Counted from the stretch's first letter, positions 1 to 7,799 are shown. The stretch: 17,623 nt of DNA from an uncultured Rhodoplanes sp. (GCA_936924235.1 CAKZHN010000449.1:1-17623), one strand, 5' to 3'. Numbers and translations are program-made. Notes: a model not told the origin generated them from the letters alone.

Positions 1-292
1 GGCGCCGCCCCAGCGCCGAACTCACACCCGGGGCCGATGGCGCACGCCTGCGTGGCTGTCGAGGTTGACGCGCGTGGGTGAGCGCGGGCTGTTTGACAAT
101 TGAATCTGACGATCAAAACCGTGCCCGGATGGCACGGCCATGGCCCGCCGGCCGCGCGGCCGGAGGGTGCCGGGGCCCTGTTTCGGCGGCTTTCCGCGGC
201 CCCCGCCGGGCTTGTCCCGGCGGGCTATCCACCCTAGAAGCACCACGGGCAAAACTGCGGCCGGGCCCGTGGCCTCCTAGGGATACAGACTC
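1..292 (+). other. Structured upstream/leader region of ilvC
   Basis: No convincing gene is seen here. A TTGACA hexamer lies at 93-98 and could be a -35 box, but no good -10 follows at the usual spacing. Downstream are stacked palindromes: a 7-bp stem at 119-125/131-137, a perfect 16-bp palindrome at 148-163, a 9-bp stem at 202-210/216-224 and an 8-bp stem at 243-250/265-272. A weak ribosome site (AGGGA, about 279-283) precedes the ilvC ATG. No short reading frame rich in Ile, Leu or Val codons was found, so a classical attenuator peptide is not supported. Confidence 0.5.
202..224. repeat. REP-like palindrome ahead of ilvC
   Basis: A perfect 9-bp stem (CCCGCCGGG / CCCGGCGGG) encloses the loop CTTGT. 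The core GCCGGGCTTGTCCCGGC followed by TATCCAC resembles a dispersed intergenic palindrome that I recall as frequent in Bradyrhizobium and Rhodopseudomonas genomes (recalled, not searched). No T-run follows, so it is not an obvious terminator. It lies about 70 bases before the ilvC start and would be transcribed as part of the leader if the promoter is upstream of it. Confidence 0.5.
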
Positions 293-1312
293 ATGCGTGT
301 TTATTACGATCGTGATGCCGACCTGAACCTGATCAAGGGCAAGAAGGTCGCCGTCGTCGGCTATGGCAGCCAGGGCCATGCCCATGCGCTCAATATGCGC
401 GATTCCGGCGTCAAGGACGTCGCCATTGCGCTGCGCAAGACCTCGGCGGGCGTGAAGAAGGCCGAGGCCGAGAAATTCAAGGTCATGGAGGTGGCCGAGG
501 CCGCCAAGTGGGCCGACGTGGTGATGATGCTCACCCCCGACGAGCTCCAGGGCGACATCTACCGCGACCATCTGCACGCCAACCTGAAGAACGGCGCGGC
601 GATCATGTTCGCCCACGGTCTCAACGTGCACTTCAACCTGATCGAGCCGCGGGCCGACCTCGACGTCCTGATGGTCGCGCCGAAGGGCCCGGGCCACACC
701 GTGCGCGGCGAGTACCAGCGCGGCGCGGGCGTGCCGTGCCTGATCGCGATCCACAAGGACTCGTCGGGCAATGCCCACGACCTCGGCCTGTCCTATGCCT
801 CGGCGATTGGCGGCGGCCGCGCCGGCATCATCGAGACGACCTTCAAGGAAGAATGCGAGACCGACCTGTTCGGCGAGCAGTCCGTGCTCTGCGGCGGCCT
901 GGTCGAGCTGATGAAGGCCGGCTACGAGACCCTGGTCGAGGCCGGCTACGCCCCCGAGATGGCTTATTTCGAGTGCGTCCACGAGGTGAAGCTGATCGTC
1001 GACCTGATCTACGAAGGCGGCATCGCCAACATGAACTACTCGGTGTCGAACACCGCCGAATACGGCGAATACGTCACCGGCCCGCGGATCGTGACGCCCG
1101 AGACCAAGGCCGAGATGAAGAAGGTCCTGTCCGACATCCAGTCCGGCAAGTTCACCCGCGACTGGATGCTGGAGAACAAGGTCAACCAGACCTCGTTCAA
1201 GGCGACCCGCGCGCGGCTTGCCGAGCACCCGATCGAGCAGGTCGGCGCCAAGCTCCGCGAGATGATGCCGTGGATCAAGCAGCGGGCTCTGGTGGATCGG
1301 TCCAAGAACTGA
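293..1312 (+). CDS. ilvC: Ketol-acid reductoisomerase
   Basis: This enzyme converts 2-acetolactate or 2-aceto-2-hydroxybutyrate to the dihydroxy acids of valine, leucine and isoleucine synthesis, using NADPH and Mg2+. The 339-residue length fits the short class I family. The N-terminal Rossmann motif GYGSQGHAHA starts at residue 23, and APKGPGH follows in the middle. The C-terminal all-helical domain shows the metal and substrate acids D191 and E195 in ETDLFGEQ, and E227 and E231 in YFECVHEVKL. The ATG at 293 has AGGGA about ten bases upstream and gives the usual MRVYYDRDAD start. The gene appears monocistronic, with a strong terminator 26 bases after its stop codon. leuA of the same pathway lies 11 kb further on. 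Nothing essential appears missing. Confidence 0.98.
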   Translation: MRVYYDRDADLNLIKGKKVAVVGYGSQGHAHALNMRDSGVKDVAIALRKTSAGVKKAEAEKFKVMEVAEAAKWADVVMMLTPDELQGDIYRDHLHANLKNGAAIMFAHGLNVHFNLIEPRADLDVLMVAPKGPGHTVRGEYQRGAGVPCLIAIHKDSSGNAHDLGLSYASAIGGGRAGIIETTFKEECETDLFGEQSVLCGGLVELMKAGYETLVEAGYAPEMAYFECVHEVKLIVDLIYEGGIANMNYSVSNTAEYGEYVTGPRIVTPETKAEMKKVLSDIQSGKFTRDWMLENKVNQTSFKATRARLAEHPIEQVGAKLREMMPWIKQRALVDRSKN

Positions 1313-1337
1313 TCCGCGCCCAACACCCTGGCTTCCG

Positions 1338-1369
1338 GACGGGCCCGCCACGCGGGCCCGTCTTGTTTT
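1338..1369 (+). terminator. Intrinsic terminator of ilvC
   Basis: A perfect 11-bp stem (1338-1348 with 1352-1362, GACGGGCCCGC / GCGGGCCCGTC) has a three-base loop and is followed by TTGTTTT. It sits just after the ilvC stop codon. Confidence 0.9.
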
Positions 1370-1449
1370 GAGGCAGGATGCGCCGCAGCACACGACGCGG
1401 CGCTTTATTCCAACGAAATCAATAAGCCAAACAGCTGTTTGAACTTGCG

Positions 1450-1478
1450 TTGACAATTTTATTGCAGAATGATGACAA
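1450..1478 (+). promoter_or_regulatory. Possible promoter of the sulfatase-like gene
   Basis: A perfect TTGACA lies at 1450-1455 in a locally AT-rich patch between the ilvC terminator and the next gene. The expected -10 position (around 1471-1478, GATGACAA) is only a weak match, so only the -35 element is convincing. If real, it rules out the TTG at 1450 as a start codon of the downstream gene. Confidence 0.35.
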
Positions 1479-1533
1479 CGGTTCCGCTGCCGGCAGCAGA
1501 GTTGTGCATAATCCGGGGTGCGGCGCCCGTAAC

Positions 1534-3258
1534 ATGCCGCCCGCGTTAGCTTTTTTCCGTCGTCATTGGATTACCGCCCGGTCCCTCGAGCCGCGGCTGG
1601 CGTATTGCGTGCTGGGCCTGCTGCATCTCGCCGCCCTCGGCATCCTGCTGCGGACCGAGGACGACTTCGTTCCCCGCACCGCCTTCCTGCTGGCCTGGAC
1701 GTTCCTGAACGGCGCGTGGCTGGCGCTGATCCGCCGCCCGGTGGTGGCGGCCTCGATCTCGCTGGTCATGATCGTCGTGCTGATCCTGCTGTCGCAGTTC
1801 AAGCAGGACGTGCTCGCGATGAGCGCGAATTTCATCGACGTCCTGATCATCGACGCCGACACCGTCTCGTTCCTGATGACGGTCTATCCCAATCTGAAAT
1901 GGTGGGTGATGGGCACGGGCGCGGCCGTGCTGCCGCTGATCGCGCTGTTCTGGTGGCTCGATCCGTTGCGCACCCGCCGTCGCTGGGCCGCGCTCGGCGC
2001 GTTCACGAGCCTGCTGGCGCTGACGCTGCTGTCCTTCGCCCATCCGATGGATCGCGAGAAGGCCTTCGTGTCGGTCGACTACGTGTCGCAGTTCGCCCGT
2101 TCCGGCGTGCTCGCCATGGTCGATCTGACGACCCGTGGCCTGCTCGATGCCGACGGCTTCTCGGACGGCCGGCTGCCTGCGGTGCCGCCGCCGGCTTGCC
2201 CGGCGGCGCAGAAGCTGCCGCATATCGTGCTGGTGCTCGACGAGTCGAGCTTCGACATCAGCGCGGTGCCGGGCGTCAAGGTGCCGCCGAACTATCGAAG
2301 CCACTTCACCTCGTTCGACGGCAAGAACCGCGCGCTCATGATCGAGGGCGCCGGCGGCCCGACCTGGTACACCGAATACAACGTGCTGAGCGGGCTCTCG
2401 GCGCGCTCGTTCGGCCACTTCGCCGAGTTCGTCACCCGCATCGCCGCCGGCCGCGTCACCCGCAGCCTGCCCAACGCGCTGCACGAATGCGGCTATCGCA
2501 CCTACAGCATCTATCCCTGGCTCGGCGCCTTCCTGAGCGCGCGCTACTTCCAGAAGACGCTGGGCATCGACCATTTCCTCGACGCCAAGGACCTGCACAG
2601 CCGCGAGGTCGAGACCGACGACTTCTACTACAACGCCGCCTCCGACCTGATCGGCCGGGAAAAGAGCGGCGGTCCGATGTTCGTGCTGAGCTATCTGATG
2701 GCGAACCACTTTCCGTGGGATCTGCGCTGGCGGCCGGACCTCGCGACCGACTGGCGCGACCTCGGCAATGTCAGCGTCGAGGGCCATCGCGTCGACGAAT
2801 ACCTGCGGCGCCAGGAGATGAGCGCGCGGGCCTACAAGGGCTTTGTCGAGCGGCTCAAGCGCGACTTTCCGAACGAGCCGTTCCTGATCGTCCGCTTCGG
2901 CGACCACCAGCCGCTGTTCGCCAAGCGCATCATCGATCCGACCTTGGACAATGTCGGGATCGGCCGCCGCATCGACGCCAACGATCCGCGCTACTTCACC
3001 ACCTACTACGCAATCGAGCCGCTGAACTTCAAGCCGGCCGACCTGTCGTCGGCGATCACCGGGCTCGACGCCGCCTATCTGCCGCTCGTGGTGCTGGAGG
3101 CCGCGGGCGTGCCGCTCGATGCAACGTTCGCGGAGCAGAAGCGCATCTTCAACCGCTGCGAAGGCCAGTTCTTCCTGTGCGCAAAAGGCGCCGAGACGCG
3201 CCGCTTCAACCGCCTGCTGATCGATGCCGGGTTGATCAAGGGAATGGTGTCCCGGTAG
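1534..3258 (+). CDS. Membrane-anchored sulfatase/LtaS-like enzyme
   Basis: The 574-residue protein starts with about five predicted transmembrane helices (roughly residues 22-41, 48-66, 70-88, 125-142 and 150-168). A periplasmic domain of the alkaline phosphatase/sulfatase superfamily follows, related to lipoteichoic-acid synthase and OpgB/Ept-type transferases. Visible metal-site motifs are VLDESSFD (D236, E237) and RFGDHQP (D457, H458). GPTWYTEYNVLSG contains the likely nucleophile, T277 or T280; the family equivalent is a threonine. The role is probably transfer or hydrolysis of a phospho- or sulfo-ester head group on an envelope glycan or lipid; the substrate is unknown. I chose the ATG at 1534 because the longer frame from 1450 would begin inside a TTGACA hexamer and adds an uncharacteristic polar stretch. 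The next gene starts 40 bases after the stop. Confidence 0.8.
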   Translation: MPPALAFFRRHWITARSLEPRLAYCVLGLLHLAALGILLRTEDDFVPRTAFLLAWTFLNGAWLALIRRPVVAASISLVMIVVLILLSQFKQDVLAMSANFIDVLIIDADTVSFLMTVYPNLKWWVMGTGAAVLPLIALFWWLDPLRTRRRWAALGAFTSLLALTLLSFAHPMDREKAFVSVDYVSQFARSGVLAMVDLTTRGLLDADGFSDGRLPAVPPPACPAAQKLPHIVLVLDESSFDISAVPGVKVPPNYRSHFTSFDGKNRALMIEGAGGPTWYTEYNVLSGLSARSFGHFAEFVTRIAAGRVTRSLPNALHECGYRTYSIYPWLGAFLSARYFQKTLGIDHFLDAKDLHSREVETDDFYYNAASDLIGREKSGGPMFVLSYLMANHFPWDLRWRPDLATDWRDLGNVSVEGHRVDEYLRRQEMSARAYKGFVERLKRDFPNEPFLIVRFGDHQPLFAKRIIDPTLDNVGIGRRIDANDPRYFTTYYAIEPLNFKPADLSSAITGLDAAYLPLVVLEAAGVPLDATFAEQKRIFNRCEGQFFLCAKGAETRRFNRLLIDAGLIKGMVSR

Positions 3259-3298
3259 CTTGCCCCGCGGCCGGAAGGGACCGGCGAGGGGAGGAACC

Positions 3299-4150
3299 AT
3301 GACCGACGGCGCCACAGGGCCCGGCGTCACGCGGGCAGCAGCGCAGACGCGCGGTACCGCGGTTTCTCTCGCCGATGTGACCATCAGCTTCCGCCTCGCC
3401 GGCGGGGGCACCTATACGGCGGTGGAGCACGCCTCGCTGGACGTCGCCGACGGCGAATTCGTCTCCATCGTGGGGCCTACCGGATGCGGCAAATCAACGC
3501 TGCTCAACGTCACGGCCGGGCTGTTTCCGCCGTCGCAGGGAAGCGTGCAGATATTCGGCGCCGGGCTCCCCGGCCTCAATCGGAAGGCCGGCTACCTGTT
3601 CCAGTCCGAAGCGCTGTTCCCCTGGAAGACCGCGATCGAGAACGTCGCCATCGGGCTCGAGACCGCGGGCACGCCGCGCGCGGAAGCGCGCCGTCGCGCG
3701 CAGGAGTGGCTCGGCCGGGTCGGCCTCGGCACCTTCGGCCCACGCTATCCGCACATGCTGTCCGGCGGCCAGCGGAAGCGTGTGGGTCTGGCCCAGGTGC
3801 TGATCCGCGATCCGAAGATCCTCCTGATGGATGAGCCGTTCGGTCCGCTCGACGCCCAGACCCGGCAGATCATGGGCAACCTGCTGCTCGAACTGTGGAG
3901 CGCGGACAAGAAGGCGGTGATGTTCGTCACCCACGATCTGGAGGAAGCGATCGCGCTGTCGGACCGCGTCGTCATCATGTCGGCTGGTCCCGCCGCCCGC
4001 ATCATCGGCGACTGGACGGTGCCGCTGCCGCGGCCGCGCGACATTTCCGAGGTCAAACTCGATCCCGCGTTTCACAGGCTGCATCGTGAAATCTGGGACA
4101 AGCTCAAGGACGAAGTGATGAAAGGCTACGCGCAGACCGGCGGCGGCTAG
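3299..4150 (+). CDS. NitT/TauT-type ABC transporter ATPase
   Basis: This is the cytoplasmic ATP-hydrolysing subunit of an importer in the nitrate/sulfonate/taurine class (TauB/SsuB-like), 283 residues. All ABC motifs are present: Walker A GPTGCGKST (59-67), Q-loop Q102 in LFQSEALFPWKT, signature LSGGQ (154-158), Walker B ILLMDE (174-179), D-loop PLD and switch H212 in VTHD. The residues after the signature read RKRVGLAQVLIRDP where most relatives have RQRVALARAL, a mild departure. The ATG at 3299 has GGGGAGGA a few bases upstream. It is the first gene of an apparent four-gene cluster with a PEBP protein, permease and binding protein. NitT/TauT substrates are diverse, so none is assigned. Confidence 0.93.
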   Translation: MTDGATGPGVTRAAAQTRGTAVSLADVTISFRLAGGGTYTAVEHASLDVADGEFVSIVGPTGCGKSTLLNVTAGLFPPSQGSVQIFGAGLPGLNRKAGYLFQSEALFPWKTAIENVAIGLETAGTPRAEARRRAQEWLGRVGLGTFGPRYPHMLSGGQRKRVGLAQVLIRDPKILLMDEPFGPLDAQTRQIMGNLLLELWSADKKAVMFVTHDLEEAIALSDRVVIMSAGPAARIIGDWTVPLPRPRDISEVKLDPAFHRLHREIWDKLKDEVMKGYAQTGGG

Positions 4151-4180
4151 CGCATGATCCAGAAAGTGTCCCCGACAAGA
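4150..4180. repeat. Decayed Rhizobiales-type intergenic repeat half
   Basis: The stretch beginning GCGCATGATCCAGAAAGTG resembles one arm of a palindromic intergenic element that I recall from Bradyrhizobium-type genomes (arms of the form GCATGATCCGGAAAAGTG). The matching right arm is not present here, so this would be a truncated or degraded copy. It overlaps the last base of the ATPase stop codon and fills part of the 126-base gap before the PEBP gene. The identification rests on memory only. Confidence 0.3.
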
Positions 4181-4197
4181 GAAGGCCGCGAGCCCCG

Positions 4198-4227
4198 TTG
4201 CGCCCGTTATGCACGCCCCGATACAAT
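4198..4227 (+). promoter_or_regulatory. Possible internal promoter for the PEBP gene
   Basis: TTGCGC (4198-4203) and TACAAT (4222-4227) are 18 bases apart. The -10 matches five of six consensus positions. It lies 50 bases upstream of the PEBP start, inside the ABC cluster, and could give the last three genes independent expression. Confidence 0.35.
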
Positions 4228-4276
4228 CCGCGCACAAAACCAAAAAACCATTGTCGTATCAGCAAGAGGAAACCTC

Positions 4277-4849
4277 ATGTTTGCATTGAGTCGGATCGGA
4301 AGTTTCGCGTTGGCCGCGGGTCTCGCGTTGACGCTGAGCAGCGGCGGCGCGTACGCCCAGGCCGCTTTCACGCTGTCGTCGTCGAGCTTCAAGGACGGCG
4401 AACGGCTGCCCGCCAAGATGGCCGGCAACAACAAGCAGAATCCGAATTGCGTCGGCGAGAACGTGTCGCCGGCGCTGTCCTGGGCCAATCCGCCCGCGGG
4501 CACCAAGAGCTATGCGCTGCTGATGTTCGATCCGGAAGGCCGGCCGCCGGGCGGCGTCAGCCACTGGGTCGCCTACGGCATCCCGGTGTCGGTGACCGGC
4601 TTCGCCGAAGGCGAGGTGAGCAAGCAGACCGACAAGTATGTCGGCGGCAAGAGCCTGATGGGGCTGCCGCACTACTTCGGGCCCTGCACACCGCCCGGCT
4701 CGCCGCACCACTACACCTTCGTGCTGATGGCGACCGATCTCGAGCCCACGGCGCTGCAGCCCGGCATGACCCGCGACGAAGTGATCAAGGCGCTCGACGG
4801 CCACGCCAAAGGCGCGGCAGGCCTGATCGGCACGTTCTCGAAGCCCTAA
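4277..4849 (+). CDS. Secreted PEBP-family (YbhB/YbcL-like) protein
   Basis: This 190-residue protein belongs to the phosphatidylethanolamine-binding/Raf-kinase-inhibitor-like family. Bacterial members bind small anionic ligands; their roles are mostly unknown. Family motifs are clear: DPEGRPPGGVSHWVAYGIP in the middle and GLPHYFGPCTPPGSPHHYTF further on. The N terminus is a good Sec signal peptide with a likely cut after AYA (residue 27), so the mature protein should be periplasmic. The ATG at 4277 is preceded by AAGAGGA at proper distance; the longer frame from 4154 would bury the signal peptide and is rejected. Its position between ATPase and permease of an ABC importer is unusual and hints at a role in the same uptake process, but that is inference. 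Confidence 0.88.
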   Translation: MFALSRIGSFALAAGLALTLSSGGAYAQAAFTLSSSSFKDGERLPAKMAGNNKQNPNCVGENVSPALSWANPPAGTKSYALLMFDPEGRPPGGVSHWVAYGIPVSVTGFAEGEVSKQTDKYVGGKSLMGLPHYFGPCTPPGSPHHYTFVLMATDLEPTALQPGMTRDEVIKALDGHAKGAAGLIGTFSKP

Positions 4850-4893
4850 CAAGGCGAGGGATGCCAGAGATGCGGACGAGGGGAGCTTAAGCT

Positions 4894-5682
4894 TTGTCAC
4901 GAGCCACGCTCCTCTCGTTGCAGCTTCTCATCGCCGTGGTCGCGGTCGCGGCCTGGTATGTGCTCACCACATTTCCGATCGGCGGCATCACGTTGTTGCC
5001 GCCGTTCTTCTTCTCCACGCCGGTCGACGTGGTCCAGCGCATCGTCAAGTGGTTCGTCGACGGCACGATCTGGAAGCATCTCTGGATCACGCTGCTTGAA
5101 TCGATGCTGGCCTTCGTCATCGGTTCGGTTGCGGGCGTGCTGATCGGCTTCTGGTTCGCGCAGCAGCCGCGCACCGCCGCGGTGTTCGATCCTTACGTCA
5201 AGATGATCAACGCGCTGCCGCGCGTGGTGCTGGCGCCGATCTTCACGCTGTGGTTCGGGCTCGGCATCTGGTCGAAGGTTGCGCTCGGCGTGACGCTGGT
5301 GTTCTTCATCGTGTTCTTCAACGTCTATCAGGGCGTCAAGGAGGTGAGCCCCACGGTGCTCGCCAACGCCCGCATGCTCGGCATGAACGACCGCCAGTTG
5401 ATGCGCCATGTCTACTGGCCGTCGGCGTTGTCGTGGATGTTCTCCTCGCTGCACACCTCGGTCGGCTTCGCCGTGGTCGGCGCCGTGGTCGGCGAATATC
5501 TCGGCTCGGCGGCGGGGCTCGGCTACATCATCCAGCAGGCCGAAGGCGTGTTCGACGTCGCCGGCGTGTTCGCCGGCATGTTCGTGCTCGCGGTGTTCGT
5601 GGTCGCGATCGACTGGATCGTCACGCTGGTCGAGAACCGCCTGCTGGTCTGGCGGCCGGCTGTGGCCGAAACCCGCACCTGA
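4894..5682 (+). CDS. NitT/TauT-type ABC transporter permease
   Basis: This is the inner-membrane channel subunit (SsuC/TauC-like, BPD_transp_1 fold), 262 residues with about six hydrophobic segments. The cytoplasmic EAA-type coupling loop is seen around residues 150-175 as ANARMLGMNDRQLMRHVYWPSAL, which docks onto the ATPase; WFGLGIWSKVALGVTLVFF precedes it, as in relatives. The start is TTG at 4894, with GAGGGGA about ten bases upstream; no suitable ATG or GTG exists earlier. The gene follows the PEBP gene by 44 bases and precedes the binding-protein gene by 77 bases, consistent with one transcript. The assignment to family is firm; the substrate is unknown. Confidence 0.93.
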   Translation: MSRATLLSLQLLIAVVAVAAWYVLTTFPIGGITLLPPFFFSTPVDVVQRIVKWFVDGTIWKHLWITLLESMLAFVIGSVAGVLIGFWFAQQPRTAAVFDPYVKMINALPRVVLAPIFTLWFGLGIWSKVALGVTLVFFIVFFNVYQGVKEVSPTVLANARMLGMNDRQLMRHVYWPSALSWMFSSLHTSVGFAVVGAVVGEYLGSAAGLGYIIQQAEGVFDVAGVFAGMFVLAVFVVAIDWIVTLVENRLLVWRPAVAETRT

Positions 5683-5759
5683 TCAGCCTTTAGTCCGCTA
5701 GGCACCGTGCCCGGGCTGCCCTATGGTGCGGCAAAATTCGCTTGAGGGAGAAACGACCA

Positions 5760-6788
5760 ATGGGCAAATCGACGGGCAAATCGATCCGAACCATGCTGGC
5801 GGCGCTCGGCGCGCTGGCGCTGACGGCCGGGGTTGCGGTCGCGGACAAGGTCACCATCGCGGTCGGCGGCGCCGGCTGCCTCTGCTACCTGCCGACCATG
5901 CTGGCCGAGCAGCTTGGCGAGTACAAAAAGGCCGGCGTCGAGGTCGAGCTGGTCGACTTCAAGGGCGGCTCGCAGTCGCTCACCGCGGTGATCGGCGGCA
6001 GCGCCGACGTCGTGTCCGGCTATTTCGACCACTGCGTCAATCTCGCCGCCAAGAACCAGGCGCTCGAAGCCTTCGTGGTCTATGACCGCTATCCGGGCCT
6101 GGCGCTGGTGGTCGGGCCCAAGCAAACCGGCAAGATCAACTCGGTGAAGGACCTCAAGGACAAGAAGGTCGGCGTCAGCGCGCCGGGTTCCTCGACCGAC
6201 TTCTTCCTGAAGTATCTGCTCTCAAAGAACGGCGTCGACACCAACTCGGTGGGCGTGGTCGGCATCGGCCTCGCAGCGACCGCGGTCGCCGCCATGGAGC
6301 AGGGCTCGGTTGACGCCGCCGTGATGCTCGACCCCGCGATTACCCAGCTTCAGGGCCGCAACAAGGACCTGAAGATCCTCAGCGACACCCGCACCCAGCA
6401 CGACACGCTCGAGGTGTTCGGCGGCGAATATCCGGGCGGCGCGCTCTACACCAAGAGCGCCTGGATCGCGGCGCACCCGAAGGAGATCCAGGCGTTGACC
6501 AACGCCATCCTCGCGACGCTGAAGTGGATCCACTCCCACTCGGCCGAGGAGATCATGGCCAAGATGCCGGAGAACCTTGTCGGCCCCGACAAGGCGCTTT
6601 ATCTCGCGGCGCTGAAGAACACGATCCCGATGTATTCGACCACCGGCAAGATGGACCCGAAGGGCGCGCAGGCCGTGCTCGACGTCTTCAGCCAGTCGTC
6701 GCCGGAGGTCAAGAACGCCAAGATCGACCTGTCGAAGACCTACACCAACAAGTTCGTCGATGCGGCGGGCACGACCGGGGCCAAATAG
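5760..6788 (+). CDS. NitT/TauT-type periplasmic substrate-binding protein
   Basis: This 342-residue solute-binding protein has the NMT1/THI5-like fold used by nitrate, sulfonate, taurine and pyrimidine-precursor importers. A signal peptide (residues 1 to about 25, ending AVA before DKVTIAVGG) directs it to the periplasm. Typical features are YLPTMLAEQLGEYKKAGVEVELVDFKGG near the start (read as two adjoining parts), the SADVVSGYFDH segment and KDLKDKKVGVSAPGSST in the middle. GCLCYLP, with two close cysteines in the expected ligand-pocket loop, is unusual. The ATG at 5760 is preceded by GAGGGAG; the longer TTG start at 5742 would include that ribosome site and is rejected. It is the last gene of the importer cluster. 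The ligand cannot be read from sequence. Confidence 0.92.
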   Translation: MGKSTGKSIRTMLAALGALALTAGVAVADKVTIAVGGAGCLCYLPTMLAEQLGEYKKAGVEVELVDFKGGSQSLTAVIGGSADVVSGYFDHCVNLAAKNQALEAFVVYDRYPGLALVVGPKQTGKINSVKDLKDKKVGVSAPGSSTDFFLKYLLSKNGVDTNSVGVVGIGLAATAVAAMEQGSVDAAVMLDPAITQLQGRNKDLKILSDTRTQHDTLEVFGGEYPGGALYTKSAWIAAHPKEIQALTNAILATLKWIHSHSAEEIMAKMPENLVGPDKALYLAALKNTIPMYSTTGKMDPKGAQAVLDVFSQSSPEVKNAKIDLSKTYTNKFVDAAGTTGAK

Positions 6789-6810
6789 CCGGCCAAATCG
6801 TGTGAGATCG

Positions 6811-6846
6811 AGGGGCCGCGGCACCGACCGCGGCCCCTTCGTTTTT
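6811..6846 (+). terminator. Terminator of the ABC importer cluster
   Basis: An 11-bp perfect stem (6811-6821 with 6828-6838, AGGGGCCGCGG / CCGCGGCCCCT) has a six-base loop and is followed by TCGTTTTT. It separates the importer from the downstream pyridoxal kinase group. Confidence 0.9.
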
Positions 6847-6896
6847 GAGGCCGCCTGAAATCAACGGTCTCGATCAAACCCGTCAATCCAATTCAT

Positions 6897-6936
6897 TTGT
6901 CGCGCCGGGCGTGGCACGCTAGCGATACCCATCGCT
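6897..6936 (+). promoter_or_regulatory. Possible pdxY promoter with 6-bp inverted repeat
   Basis: TTGTCG (6897-6902) and TAGCGA (6920-6925) are 17 bases apart; the -10 match is poor. Overlapping the putative -10 is an inverted repeat AGCGAT-ACCC-ATCGCT (6921-6936), which could be an operator or a short hairpin. The element lies 15 bases before the pdxY start. Confidence 0.25.
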
Positions 6937-6950
6937 CAGGTAGCGCCGCC

Positions 6951-7799
6951 ATGAACATCCTCTCGATCCAGTCGCACGTCGCTTACGGCCATGTCGGCAA
7001 TTCCGCCGCGGTGTTCGCCCTGCAGCGCATCGGCGTCGAGGTCTGGCCGGTGCACACCGTGCAGTTCTCCAACCATCCGGGCTATGGCGGCTGGCGCGGC
7101 CATGCCTTCGAGGGCAGCCTGATCGGCGACCTGGTGCAGGGCATCGACGAACGCGGCATGCTGCGCAGCTGCGATGGCGTGCTGTCGGGCTATGTCGGCT
7201 CGGCCGAGATCGGGCCCGCGATCCTCGACGCCGTGGCCCGCGTCAAGGCGGCCAACCCGCAGGCGCAATACTGCTGCGATCCGGTGATCGGCGACACCGG
7301 CAAAGGCGTCTATGTGCAGCCGGGCGTCGCCGACTTCATCCGCCAGCAGGCGATCCCGGCCGCCGACGTCGCGACGCCGAACCTGTTCGAGCTCGGTCAT
7401 CTCACCGGGCGCTCTACGCGCAACACCGGCGAGGTGTTGCAGGCCGCGCATGCGCTGCGCCACATGGGGCCACGCATCGTGATGGTGACCTCGCTGATGA
7501 GCGACGAGACGCCGGACGGCGCCATCGAGCTCGTGACCTGCGACGACACCGGCTCCTACCGGCTGCGGACGCCGATGCTGCCGATTGCCGCGAACGGCGC
7601 CGGCGACGTGATCTCGGCGCTGTTCCTCGCCCATCTCATTCGAACGGGCTCGGCGCCGGAGGCGCTGTCGCGTGCGGCGTCGTCGGTGTTCGGCATTCTC
7701 AAGCGCACTGCGGAAGCGGGCTCGCGCGAAATCCTTCTGATTGAAGCCCAGGACGAGCTGGTGAAACCGAGCGCGACGTTCCGCGCGGAGTCATTCTGA
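6951..7799 (+). CDS. pdxY: Pyridoxal kinase
   Basis: This cytosolic enzyme phosphorylates pyridoxal (and possibly related B6 vitamers) with ATP, in the salvage route to pyridoxal phosphate. It is 282 residues long, close to the usual PdxY length of about 287. The N terminus reads SIQSHVAYGHVGNSAAVFAL with the substrate-pocket segment PVHTVQFSNHPGYGGW. Ribokinase-superfamily motifs follow: DPVIGDTGKGVYV, TPNLFEL and the anion-hole/catalytic AANGAGD with D219. I chose the ATG at 6951 because homologues begin at MNILSIQSHVAYG. The ribosome site is weak. phzF-like starts 12 bases after its stop with a strong AGGAGGGA, so the two are probably cotranscribed. PdxY versus PdxK is judged from motif style only. 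Confidence 0.93.
   Translation: MNILSIQSHVAYGHVGNSAAVFALQRIGVEVWPVHTVQFSNHPGYGGWRGHAFEGSLIGDLVQGIDERGMLRSCDGVLSGYVGSAEIGPAILDAVARVKAANPQAQYCCDPVIGDTGKGVYVQPGVADFIRQQAIPAADVATPNLFELGHLTGRSTRNTGEVLQAAHALRHMGPRIVMVTSLMSDETPDGAIELVTCDDTGSYRLRTPMLPIAANGAGDVISALFLAHLIRTGSAPEALSRAASSVFGILKRTAEAGSREILLIEAQDELVKPSATFRAESF

Noticed and set aside
78..326. 82-residue frame ahead of and overlapping ilvC, considered as a leader peptide
   Set aside because: It lacks a cluster of Ile, Val or Leu codons, runs into ilvC in another phase and is Arg/Pro-rich.
113..1456. 447-residue open frame antisense to ilvC
   Set aside because: It is a GC-rich shadow of a certain gene: low complexity in His, Gly, Leu and Arg, no recognisable motif, and it covers the terminator and leader.
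1450..1533. TTG start at 1450 for the sulfatase-like protein
   Set aside because: The TTG is part of a TTGACA hexamer, and the added 28 residues are unlike the start of membrane proteins; ATG at 1534 fits better.
1546..3411. 621-residue antisense frame opposite the sulfatase-like gene
   Set aside because: Its composition is dominated by Arg, Gln, Ala and Val as in reverse shadows; the forward frame has clear catalytic motifs.
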